A stretch of DNA of 64,000 bases from a virus. Below, piece by piece: positions 9,232 through 16,776 of this stretch (the stretch's first letter is position 1; every line of letters starts with the position of its first letter). The DNA is taken from IMG/VR virus record IMGVR_UViG_3300032323_000739, positions 25,020 through 89,019 of that record; one strand, written 5' to 3'. The position numbers and the translations under genes were made by a program. The notes under the pieces were generated by a model. That model saw nothing but the letters and a program-made list of their open reading frames with translations, did not search any database and had not been told where the DNA came from.

Positions 9232-10124
9232 AAATAAGAATAGCAGAACAAGATATCATTTATCTCAGTTACGATGAACCCAATGCTGAGAAGAATTATG
9301 CAGATTTATTACACAAAGTACCTTGGGCTAAACGTGTACATGGAGTTAAAGGCAGCGATGCCGCACACAAAGCCTGTGCCGCATTAAGCGACACAGAATA
9401 TTTTGTCACAGTTGACGGTGACAATGTTATTGATTCTGAATTTATTAACGTAGAAATCGATTTAGATGAATTAGGGCTTGATGAAAGTTATGTATTCAGT
9501 TGGTGCGGTAAAGTTAACGTTAACGGATTAATGTATGGCAACGGCGGCCTTAAGTTATGGACTCGTAAATTTGTTAACAACATGCGTACACATGAAAATT
9601 CTGACCCTGCTGATACTAAAGGTCTAGTAGAATTTTGTTTTGATGACAAATATTATCAATTCAATACTAATTATTCTACTAGCGTTATTAATGGCAGTGC
9701 TTTCCAAGCCTTCCGTGCAGGATTTCGAGAAGGCGTAAAGATGAGTTTAAATCAAGGAGCCAAAGTTAGTAACATTAAAGACGTGTGGTGGCAAAATTAT
9801 CAACGTCTTTTAATCTGGTCTACGGTTGGCAGTGATGTGGAATATGGAGATTGGGCTATATATGGTGCTCGAGAAGGTTGCTACTTGACTAATTGTACAG
9901 ACTGGGACTATGCCAATGTTCGTGATTTTGAATACCTTACAGAACAGTGGAAAGAAAAATACAGTAAAATTACTGAGGAAATGTTACCATATGAAATTAC
10001 AGGACTTGGTGTAACACTAAAAGAAGAATTAGGTTTAGAAATAGCAGACCTAGATAAACATGGCAGTAAATTTTTTAGAACAGTATATCAAAATACTCCA
10101 AGAATAATTGGAAGAAAACTATGA
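9228..10124 (+). CDS. Phage GT-A-like glycosyltransferase (VDGDN type)
   Basis: 298 aa, ATGA overlap with the upstream gene. It contains IIYLSYDEPNAEKNYADL near residue 10, VPWAKRVHGVKG near 31, and a DxD motif at D63-G-D65 within FVTVDGDN. The same order (SYGEPNAEANW, PLAKRVTNVAG, WVVDGDA, GYGGVKL, FR-E-VK) occurs in the gene at 20699, so the two are paralogs. YGNGGLKLWTRK and AFRAGFREGVKMS are further shared landmarks. This family is frequent in T4-like marine phages and looks like a nucleotide-sugar transferase. Donor and acceptor cannot be inferred. Confidence 0.65.
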   Translation: MKIRIAEQDIIYLSYDEPNAEKNYADLLHKVPWAKRVHGVKGSDAAHKACAALSDTEYFVTVDGDNVIDSEFINVEIDLDELGLDESYVFSWCGKVNVNGLMYGNGGLKLWTRKFVNNMRTHENSDPADTKGLVEFCFDDKYYQFNTNYSTSVINGSAFQAFRAGFREGVKMSLNQGAKVSNIKDVWWQNYQRLLIWSTVGSDVEYGDWAIYGAREGCYLTNCTDWDYANVRDFEYLTEQWKEKYSKITEEMLPYEITGLGVTLKEELGLEIADLDKHGSKFFRTVYQNTPRIIGRKL

Positions 10125-11536
10125 TCACTAGCAAGTTAGAATATTGGCCTAAGATTAAAGATCAACTAGATCAAGTAGGACCTGGATTTTGTTTGGCAAA
10201 ATGGAATCAAGTAACAATTCATCTAGCCACAGGTCATACACATAGTTGTCATCATCCTAACACACATAAGATTCCTCTGCAAGAAATTGCCGCGGACCCT
10301 AGTGCATTACATAATACTCTATTCAAGAAACAACAACGCCAACGTATGTTAGACGGTGAACGTCCAGAAGAATGTAGTTATTGCTGGAATGTTGAGGATA
10401 ATGTTAAAGAAGCACATATATTCAGTGACCGTGTACAAAAAAGTGCAGAATCTTGGAGTCAGAATTTTGAAGAAGTGCTGGCTGCTGGCGCAGAAAATTT
10501 TAATCCTACCTATGTTGAAGTTAGTTTTAGTAATGTTTGCAATTTTAAATGTTCGTATTGTTCACCAGAAGTATCTAGCAAATGGATGGAGGAGATAGAA
10601 CAATATGGGGCTTATCCAACTAGCAACAAATTTAATAATATCGAATGGTTAAAAAGCATTGACAAAATGCCTATACCTAACAAAGACTATAATCCTTATG
10701 TTAATGCGTTTTGGCACTGGTGGCCCGAGTTATATAAGACTCTAAAAGTGTTCCGTATTACTGGCGGCGAACCTTTATTAAGCAAAGATACGTTTAAAGT
10801 TTTAGATCATATCATAGAAAACCCTCGTCCTGAACTTGAACTAATGATTAACAGTAATCTCTGCATACCGGATGAATTGTTTAATAAGTTTGTAGAAAAG
10901 ATGAAACGTATTCAAGGCGAAGGCATGATCAAAGACTTTACCTTGTTTACTAGTTGCGAAGCACACGGCGAGCGAGCAGAATATATTCGCAACGGTTTAA
11001 ATTATAACAAATGGTTAGATAATTGTTATACGTACTTGGACAAAGTACCAAATGGTCGTTTAGGTATAATGAGCACCTATAATATTTTAAGTGTTACAAG
11101 TTACATGCCATTTATGAAAGACTTGTTAACACTAAACAAAACCTTTAATCATTATAAGGATAGAGTACATCCATTAATTTTTGATATTCCATACTTACGT
11201 TATCCAGAACATCTTAGTATGACTATCCTTACACCTGATTATCTTAAACAAGTCGAAGAACAAGTAACGTTTATGTATCAGAACCGTCAAACAGCAGATT
11301 GGCAACCTCTTGCTGGCAACGGTTTTTATGATTGGGAATGTAAAAAGTTAGAACGTGTTTATCATTTGCTAGAAAGCACTTTCAAAGTTGGCGAGCATCT
11401 ACAACCAAGCACTGTAAATAAACGCAAAGATTTTGTACGTTTTGTTGACGAGCATGACCGTCGTCGTGGTACAAATTTCTTACAAACCTTTCCAGAAATG
11501 GAAGAGTTCTACAACCTATGCAAGTCTTTAACATGA
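10121..11536 (+). CDS. Twitch domain-type radical SAM protein
   Basis: 471 aa. The radical SAM cluster motif is C140-NFK-C144-SY-C147, followed by ITGGEPLL about 90 residues later. The N-terminal ~110 residues carry additional cysteines (C24, C43, C85, C88) in the arrangement seen in 'twitch' domain radical SAM proteins, which bind an auxiliary Fe-S cluster. Three relatives lie in the window (41454, 43752, 51041). These proteins generate a 5'-deoxyadenosyl radical from SAM; the substrate of this family is unknown to me. ATGA overlap with the preceding transferase. The motif call is firm, the pathway role (sugar or peptide modification) is inferred. Confidence 0.8.
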   Translation: MITSKLEYWPKIKDQLDQVGPGFCLAKWNQVTIHLATGHTHSCHHPNTHKIPLQEIAADPSALHNTLFKKQQRQRMLDGERPEECSYCWNVEDNVKEAHIFSDRVQKSAESWSQNFEEVLAAGAENFNPTYVEVSFSNVCNFKCSYCSPEVSSKWMEEIEQYGAYPTSNKFNNIEWLKSIDKMPIPNKDYNPYVNAFWHWWPELYKTLKVFRITGGEPLLSKDTFKVLDHIIENPRPELELMINSNLCIPDELFNKFVEKMKRIQGEGMIKDFTLFTSCEAHGERAEYIRNGLNYNKWLDNCYTYLDKVPNGRLGIMSTYNILSVTSYMPFMKDLLTLNKTFNHYKDRVHPLIFDIPYLRYPEHLSMTILTPDYLKQVEEQVTFMYQNRQTADWQPLAGNGFYDWECKKLERVYHLLESTFKVGEHLQPSTVNKRKDFVRFVDEHDRRRGTNFLQTFPEMEEFYNLCKSLT

Positions 11537-11964
11537 AATATATTAGTCATAGAGGAAATTTAAAAGGTCCTGAACCTGAATTAGAAAATGAGCCAGGGTA
11601 CATTCAGGACGCTTTAGATGCTGGATTTGATGTAGAAGTTGATGTTTGGTATGTAGATGAAAAATTTATGCTAGGGCATGACGCACCTATATATGATGTA
11701 ACCAAAAACTTTTTATTAGATAGTAGACTTTGGTGTCATGCTAAAACTCCCGAAGCATTAACAGCCATGTTAACAGCCGGAATTCATTGCTTTTGGCATG
11801 AAAATGATGAAAGAACTTTAACTAGTCAGGGATTTATATGGACATATCCACACAAAAAATTAGTTGATCGTTCAGTAGTTGTAATTTTAGACAAGGAATT
11901 AAATCATGAGTATGTCTCACGAGCAGTTGCAGTCTGCGGTGACTACGTTCAATCCTGGCGCTAA
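11533..11964 (+). CDS. Short glycerophosphodiester phosphodiesterase-like protein
   Basis: 143 aa from the ATG at 11533, which overlaps the upstream stop as ATGA; an ATG 15 bases earlier is possible. The N-terminus KYISHRGN, then GFDVEVDVWYVD and FMLGHD, reproduce the HRG, E-x-D and GHD signatures of the GDPD TIM-barrel family. Family members are normally ~240 aa. This one ends after ~140, with WCHAKTPEAL, CFWHENDE and FIWTYP, so it is a compact variant rather than a full barrel. It could hydrolyse a phosphodiester in a glycan or lipid, but activity is uncertain. Its end overlaps the next gene by 59 bases. Confidence 0.6.
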   Translation: MKYISHRGNLKGPEPELENEPGYIQDALDAGFDVEVDVWYVDEKFMLGHDAPIYDVTKNFLLDSRLWCHAKTPEALTAMLTAGIHCFWHENDERTLTSQGFIWTYPHKKLVDRSVVVILDKELNHEYVSRAVAVCGDYVQSWR

Positions 11965-12715
11965 TAAAATTGCTATCTGTTTTAGTGGACAAATTCGCAC
12001 ATGGCGTCGATGCATAGACACATGGATTCATCTTTTAGAACATAATGGTTCTAGAGATAACATAGATGTTTTTTGTCATTTTTGGGATTTTAATACGGTA
12101 CCAAACTCTGTGCCAGATCATCCTAAAGTATCTGCCAAGGTGGATACTGAAGAAATAAAAGAACTAATAGACATTTTAAAACCTAAAAAATATATAATTG
12201 ATTTTGCGCGAGAGTTCCCACTGTTTGATAAAAATCAAGCAATTACACACGGACCGTTTGTTAGTCAATTTTACGGAATCATGAAAGCGGCAAATTTAAA
12301 ACGTCAGTATGAGATTGAAAATCGCATGATGTATAAAGGTGTAGTACGTGCAAGGTATGACGCATACTATACTCACAATGTAACTGAGTTTTATAAAAAT
12401 ATTGCTCCTAATACTATGCACGGGTTTCATATGGGATGGAATCCTGATAACTTTAGAGGGCGTATGGGAGATATTTTTTGGATTGCAGACAGTGACACTT
12501 ATGATCTTATAGCAGACTACTATATCAATCTAGGCTACATGAATAAGAAATGGTTCACTGCTGATCAAACAGATGCCACTCCGGAATGGGTATTTTTTCA
12601 TTACATTAAAAAGAATAATATCGATATACAAAATAATCATTGGGATATTAAACTAATGAGAGAAAACGCAGAACTTAGTTTTGCCAAGAAGGAGGGCGGC
12701 TTTGAAGTCTGGTAA
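11906..12715 (+). CDS. Glycosyltransferase-like protein ('CFSGQIRTW' family)
   Basis: 269 aa. The start at 11906 has AAGGA eight bases upstream, despite a 59-base overlap with the preceding gene. After ~20 variable residues it shows KIAICFSGQIRTW, a beta strand and loop found in phage and capsule-locus transferase-like proteins, then IDVFCHFWDF and RQYEIENRMMYKGVVRARYDAYYT. The next gene (12702) has the same order (KIAICISGMLRTG, DIFYHTWK, KQYEIENNFRYDLVIKTRFDLVF), so the two are paralogs. A cytoplasmic sugar transferase role is inferred from the fold-like features and context; no classical DxD motif was identified. Confidence 0.55.
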   Translation: MSMSHEQLQSAVTTFNPGANKIAICFSGQIRTWRRCIDTWIHLLEHNGSRDNIDVFCHFWDFNTVPNSVPDHPKVSAKVDTEEIKELIDILKPKKYIIDFAREFPLFDKNQAITHGPFVSQFYGIMKAANLKRQYEIENRMMYKGVVRARYDAYYTHNVTEFYKNIAPNTMHGFHMGWNPDNFRGRMGDIFWIADSDTYDLIADYYINLGYMNKKWFTADQTDATPEWVFFHYIKKNNIDIQNNHWDIKLMRENAELSFAKKEGGFEVW

Positions 12716-13436
12716 GATTGCTATCTGTATTAGCGGAATGCTACGAACAGGAATTCAAGCGTATCCTGTGTTTCGTAATTTTTTTGATTCTCTTGGCGAG
12801 TATGATATTTTTTATCATACCTGGAAGTTAGACTCATCAATATCTAATTTGTTAAAAACAACTTACAAACCTACAAGATTTTTAGAAGAAGATCCGCTTA
12901 ATAATACTAAAGAAAGTTCGTTTGGTAGTATGTTATACAGTATAATGATGGCCAATGAACTTAAAAAACAATATGAGATTGAAAATAATTTCAGATATGA
13001 TCTTGTAATTAAAACAAGGTTTGATCTTGTTTTTCCTAAGACTATTAAATTTCCTGTTGATGAAAATATATGGCCTAGAACAATTTATAGTGTAAACGGA
13101 AATTGTGGTATAAATCATACTGATTATGAAAATCACGGTATTAGTGATGTAATATTTTGGGGAGATAGCCAAAGTATGGACCTGGCAACTAATATTTACA
13201 GGCATTATAAGTACACTACCTTAGTTAAAGACATGTATTTGAGGGACGGCTGGAAAATGGATGTAAAAGATTACTATCTAAGTCCAGGTACTATGATTTA
13301 TCAACGCACAGTTAAACAAAATATAGCACATGTTAGATTGCCGTCTATTGGAGAAGTTCCGTGGAGGGACGATGTTGCTGAGTTAGATCCAGTTAAAGAT
13401 TACGATAAAATAAGAGAGAGATATGCAAAAGGTTAA
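12702..13436 (+). CDS. Glycosyltransferase-like protein, TTG start
   Basis: Start chosen as TTG at 12702, because a near-perfect AAGGAGG (12689-12695) lies six bases upstream; no ATG is suitably placed. About 244 aa. It shares KIAICISGMLRTG near the N-terminus, DIFYHTWKLDS and YEIENNFRYDLVIKTRFDLVF with the preceding gene. ISDVIFWGDSQSMDLATNIY parallels IFWIADSDTYDLIADYY in that neighbour. Probably the product of tandem duplication. Likely a transferase in the same glycan pathway; donor and acceptor unknown. It overlaps the upstream gene by 14 bases and the downstream SGNH gene by 14 bases. Confidence 0.55.
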   Translation: MKSGKIAICISGMLRTGIQAYPVFRNFFDSLGEYDIFYHTWKLDSSISNLLKTTYKPTRFLEEDPLNNTKESSFGSMLYSIMMANELKKQYEIENNFRYDLVIKTRFDLVFPKTIKFPVDENIWPRTIYSVNGNCGINHTDYENHGISDVIFWGDSQSMDLATNIYRHYKYTTLVKDMYLRDGWKMDVKDYYLSPGTMIYQRTVKQNIAHVRLPSIGEVPWRDDVAELDPVKDYDKIRERYAKG

Positions 13437-14241
13437 GACATTATTAGTAGATGGCGATAGTTGGACATACGGCAGTGAAATACGCGATCCCAAGTTGCCA
13501 GAAGAAGTAAAAGATTGGGACCCACCGAATGATGAATATCGATTACCGCGTATTTGGCCAACAAAGTTGGGAGAAATGTTAGGTGCTGACGAAGTGTTTA
13601 ACATCAGTTATCCTGCATCTAGCAATGATGGAATAGTGCGAAGAACAGTAGGATGGATTACTCAAGAATATCTAAGCAAAGGTCGCGATACTAGCGATCT
13701 ATTTGTAGTCATAGGATTTACTAGTCCAGAACGAAAAGATTTTTATTATCGTGACATTGACGACAAATATAAACACTTTTGGTACACACTTTGGCCAATG
13801 TGGAAACATCGTTATCCACAAGAGGAATTAAACAGATTTGCCGACATTTATGCTTCTTATATGTGGAACCCTGAAGAGTATACACATAGATATCTAAATC
13901 AAGTATTCTATTTGCAAACATTGTTTAATCATTACGGCATAAAACATTTATTTTTCCAAGCCTTTTATCAGCGTAATGATATGCATATACGTCAGTGGAC
14001 AGATGATCCATATAACAAACACTACAACGGACAACCAGATCAAATGGTTTGGGACATGATTGATCCTACACGATTTATGCATAAGGATGACAAGATTCAT
14101 AGTTTTCATAACTATATTTTAGATAAAGATACCAGCGAAGGAAAACGAAATAGTATTCTTAACATGCATCCTAGTGAATTAGGACATACATGGTGGGCCG
14201 AACACATTTATGAATACGGCAAAGGAAAAAAATTATGGTAA
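13423..14241 (+). CDS. SGNH/GDSL-like hydrolase
   Basis: 272 aa. LVDGDSWTYGSE at residues 8-19 is SGNH block I, with S13 the expected nucleophile. NISYPASSNDGIVRRT supplies the Gly/Asn-type blocks, and MHPSELGHTWWAEHI near the C-terminus provides the catalytic His region. No signal peptide, so it should act in the cytoplasm. SGNH enzymes remove or transfer acyl groups on sugars and polysaccharides. Three more family members occur at 14235, 15005 and 22331. Position beside glycosyltransferases and a nucleotidyltransferase suggests acylation or deacylation of a carbohydrate; this is inferred. Confidence 0.65.
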   Translation: MQKVKTLLVDGDSWTYGSEIRDPKLPEEVKDWDPPNDEYRLPRIWPTKLGEMLGADEVFNISYPASSNDGIVRRTVGWITQEYLSKGRDTSDLFVVIGFTSPERKDFYYRDIDDKYKHFWYTLWPMWKHRYPQEELNRFADIYASYMWNPEEYTHRYLNQVFYLQTLFNHYGIKHLFFQAFYQRNDMHIRQWTDDPYNKHYNGQPDQMVWDMIDPTRFMHKDDKIHSFHNYILDKDTSEGKRNSILNMHPSELGHTWWAEHIYEYGKGKKLW

Positions 14242-15008
14242 AAGAAATTGTAGTTTGCGGGGATAGTTTTGGCTGCGGTTCGGGCATCCCCTTAGAATCT
14301 TGTTTTGAAGCATCTTTTGGTGGACAAGTCGCAGATCATTTTAATGTTCCTTTGAATGTGTATGCTAGATCGGGGTGTTGTAATTATGTGATATATCTGC
14401 AAGTTAAACAAGTAATTGAGGATTATCGTGCTAAAGAAAAACCATTTGTGTTAATATCAACAACTAATCACAGTCGATTTACATTTCCTGTTGATACAAC
14501 TTTAGGATATGTTAACTATACATTGGCTGATGTTGACTACGATAGTTATACTCCTTATTCTGAACATACAGGCCCAGGTCGTAGACCCAAGCCTATAGAA
14601 AATTTTAATAAACCTAAATTAATTAGTGAAACTGTTAGTAACATTTTATATTTTTTAGAACAAAATCCTGGAAATTTAGCACCGTTGTTTTACAGTATTA
14701 AAAGAAAAATAAAAACTGTTGAGCTTTATTTTAGAGATTTGTACGATGACGAAATTAAACAAGTTAATGATACTGGTTTAATATTATTAATGCACAACGA
14801 ATTAAAAGAGGCCGGAATTCCGCATTTAATAATGACACCTAGTGAACACAGAGATCGTTTTATAGATAAAGAAAATTTCTTTTATAATAATTGGGGATAC
14901 TATAGTCAAAAATATCCAGACTTGTACGGTAGCGGACATTGCACTGAAGTCGGTCACATGGAAGTAGCCAAAAAAATAATTAAACGAATAGAAGGAACGA
15001 GTTTGTGA
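14235..15008 (+). CDS. SGNH/GDSL-like hydrolase
   Basis: 257 aa, seven-base overlap with the previous gene. IVVCGDSFGCGSGIPLE at the N-terminus contains the GDS block (S11), YARSGCCNYVIYLQ is block II/III-like, and SGHCTEVGHMEVAKK near the end holds the candidate catalytic His. The middle region (ISTTNHSRFTFP) matches the LISTT(N/S)xxR strand seen in phage SGNH proteins. No export signal. Likely an esterase or acyltransferase on a glycan intermediate, working with the neighbouring SGNH proteins; substrate not inferable. Confidence 0.6.
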   Translation: MVKEIVVCGDSFGCGSGIPLESCFEASFGGQVADHFNVPLNVYARSGCCNYVIYLQVKQVIEDYRAKEKPFVLISTTNHSRFTFPVDTTLGYVNYTLADVDYDSYTPYSEHTGPGRRPKPIENFNKPKLISETVSNILYFLEQNPGNLAPLFYSIKRKIKTVELYFRDLYDDEIKQVNDTGLILLMHNELKEAGIPHLIMTPSEHRDRFIDKENFFYNNWGYYSQKYPDLYGSGHCTEVGHMEVAKKIIKRIEGTSL

Positions 15009-15691
15009 AATTAGTGTATGCTAACGGTGATAGTTGGACGCATGGTGACGAATTATCTGCGTTCGATGACATAGATCAAACTTCTGTTCGATATTATAAT
15101 TCTTGGCCGTGGAAATTATCTCAAATTTTAGACATTCCGGTATGTGTTAATGATGCACAAGGTGGCACAGGTAATTTACGTATTTTTCGTAGAACTAACG
15201 AATTTATATATAGATGGATTGGTTCAGGAAAATCTGTCAGTGATTTATTAGTAGTAGTAGGATGGTCTACGCCCGAGCGTACAGAAATTGGTGAAGGAAA
15301 AGGAATATATCCAATACAGATTCAGGGTCCTTTGTATTTTACAGATTTACCACGTGATGATGTTTCTTTAGAAAACTATCATAAAGCATATTACGAAATA
15401 TATTCAGACAGTTACGGAGAAAACTTAACAGCACTATATATGATGAATTTAAGAATGTTGTGCCAGGGATTAGGAATAAAATATTTTGATTTTGTTGCTA
15501 TAGGTAATCAACCTCAGCATTGGCAAGACTATATGAAATCAAAGTGGAATATAGAATTAACAAATATGTATATGAAAAGTACCTGGAGTGCTGAAGTTTA
15601 TAATAATAAATGGAGTAAACATAAGCACGGACATCCTACTAAAGAAACTCATGAACTATGGGCTAACATTTTAGCCAAGGAAATACAATGA
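15005..15691 (+). CDS. SGNH/GDSL-like hydrolase, GTG start
   Basis: 228 aa. The start is GTG at 15005, overlapping the previous stop as GTGA. LVYANGDSWTHGDEL (S10) is block I, AQGGTGNLRIFRRT gives the block II/III Gly-Asn, and VVVGWSTPER closely matches VVIGFTSPER in the gene at 13423, showing common ancestry. KHGHPTKETHELWANILAKEI holds the C-terminal His. The protein is compact and lacks a signal sequence. Third consecutive SGNH gene. Role as for its neighbours; the chemistry is inferred from the family. Confidence 0.65.
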   Translation: MKLVYANGDSWTHGDELSAFDDIDQTSVRYYNSWPWKLSQILDIPVCVNDAQGGTGNLRIFRRTNEFIYRWIGSGKSVSDLLVVVGWSTPERTEIGEGKGIYPIQIQGPLYFTDLPRDDVSLENYHKAYYEIYSDSYGENLTALYMMNLRMLCQGLGIKYFDFVAIGNQPQHWQDYMKSKWNIELTNMYMKSTWSAEVYNNKWSKHKHGHPTKETHELWANILAKEIQ

Positions 15692-16410
15692 ACATAATAA
15701 TTGGACTATGCGGCCAAGGAAACCGATTTAAACAAGTAGGTTACGAATTGCCTAAATATCTTATTACGTATCATGGAGCACCAATGATTTATCATAGTGT
15801 AGAAACTATAGGTATTAGAGGTAGAATACATTTTGTAGTAAGGAAAGAACATTTAGAACAATTTAATTTTTTAGAAAAAATGTTGTTAGGGTTAGGAGAC
15901 GAAATCATAACCATAAATGGTAACACACAAGGTGCCGCAGAAAGTTTATTATATACTAAGCCTTATATCAAAGATTTAAATGCTCCTATGCTTAGTGTAA
16001 ATGGTGACCAATTTATGGATTGGAAATCTTATCAATTTCAAGATGAAATACAACGGAATCCTGAAACAAGTTATATTGTAACTTACAACGAAACTAGCCC
16101 TAAATGCAGTTATGTTCGAGAGGATCAAGATCGTGTTGTTGAAGTAAGAGAGAAACAAGTTATTAGTAACGACGCAACTACGGGGTATTATCATTGGGCT
16201 CACACACATGATTTTTTTCAAGATGCTGAACAAATGATTAAAGAAGGACACAAAGAAAACGGAGAGTTTTATGTTGCTCCAGTTTATAATTATACTATTG
16301 CTAGAGGAAAAACAGTAAAAAAGTTTTCTATAAGTAATAAAGAGTTTTATCCAGTAGGCACTCCCGACGATTTAACAAAATTTCAAAGACTAAGCACAAG
16401 GTTTGATTAA
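15688..16410 (+). CDS. Sugar nucleotidyltransferase
   Basis: 240 aa. The N-terminus GLCGQGNRFKQVGYELPKYLI matches the NTP-transferase signature GxGxRF...PK(x)L, where the Lys contacts phosphate; GAPMIYHSVETI follows. LSVNGDQFMDW supplies the metal-binding Asp region, and FYVAPVYNYTIARG with FYPVGTPDDLTKF matches the C-terminal sugar-binding segments of capsule nucleotidyltransferases. It would activate a sugar-1-phosphate or related phosphate to a nucleotide-linked donor. ATGA overlap with the SGNH gene; the cupin gene follows immediately. The family call is firm, the substrate unknown. Confidence 0.8.
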   Translation: MNIIIGLCGQGNRFKQVGYELPKYLITYHGAPMIYHSVETIGIRGRIHFVVRKEHLEQFNFLEKMLLGLGDEIITINGNTQGAAESLLYTKPYIKDLNAPMLSVNGDQFMDWKSYQFQDEIQRNPETSYIVTYNETSPKCSYVREDQDRVVEVREKQVISNDATTGYYHWAHTHDFFQDAEQMIKEGHKENGEFYVAPVYNYTIARGKTVKKFSISNKEFYPVGTPDDLTKFQRLSTRFD

Positions 16411-16745
16411 TGAAAAAAGCACACATTGATAACTTTATTAAAGGATGGTTCGTTGGAAATTTTGAACCTAGCCTACTTAAAGAAAATTTTGAAGTTGGTT
16501 TCCATCAGCACAAAGCAGGCGATTTTCATCAAGATCATTTTCATAAACACAGTACTGAAATTAACTTAGTAGTAGAGGGCAAAGTCAAAATAAACGGAGA
16601 AGTATTTAGGGCAGGTGACATCTTTGTTTTGGAGCCTTACGAAATTAGCCAATGCGAATATCTTACAGATGTTAAATTAGTTGTAGTACGGAATCTAAGC
16701 GACCCTAATGATAAGTTTGAAGTCCAAATAGTTGACAAAAAATAA
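16410..16745 (+). CDS. Small cupin-domain protein
   Basis: 111 aa single cupin. GDFHQDHFHKHSTEINLVVEG provides the HxH...E metal-binding motif 1, and GDIFVLEPYEISQCEYLTDVKLVVVR is motif 2, in which the usual His appears replaced by Gln/Cys. It overlaps the nucleotidyltransferase stop by one base (TAATG). Small cupins in carbohydrate loci include isomerases, epimerases and phosphate-sugar binding proteins. Which of these applies is not visible. The consensus promoter for the next gene begins inside its 3' end at 16732. Confidence 0.75.
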   Translation: MKKAHIDNFIKGWFVGNFEPSLLKENFEVGFHQHKAGDFHQDHFHKHSTEINLVVEGKVKINGEVFRAGDIFVLEPYEISQCEYLTDVKLVVVRNLSDPNDKFEVQIVDKK

Positions 16746-16760
16746 AAAATACTTTACAAT
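16732..16760 (+). promoter_or_regulatory. Internal sigma70-type promoter upstream of the RuBisCO-like gene
   Basis: TTGACA (16732-16737) and TACAAT (16755-16760) are separated by exactly 17 bases, within and just after the cupin 3' end. The start codon at 16777 and its AAAGGAA ribosome site follow. This gives the RuBisCO-like gene and downstream kinase/cyclase genes a separate promoter inside the long operon. Confidence 0.7.
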
Positions 16761-16776
16761 AACAGAAAGGAAAAGT

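Noticed and set aside
11533-11964. Full glycerophosphodiester phosphodiesterase (glpQ)
   Set aside because: Only the N-terminal signatures are present in 143 aa; the rest of the barrel is absent, so only a GDPD-like label is justified.
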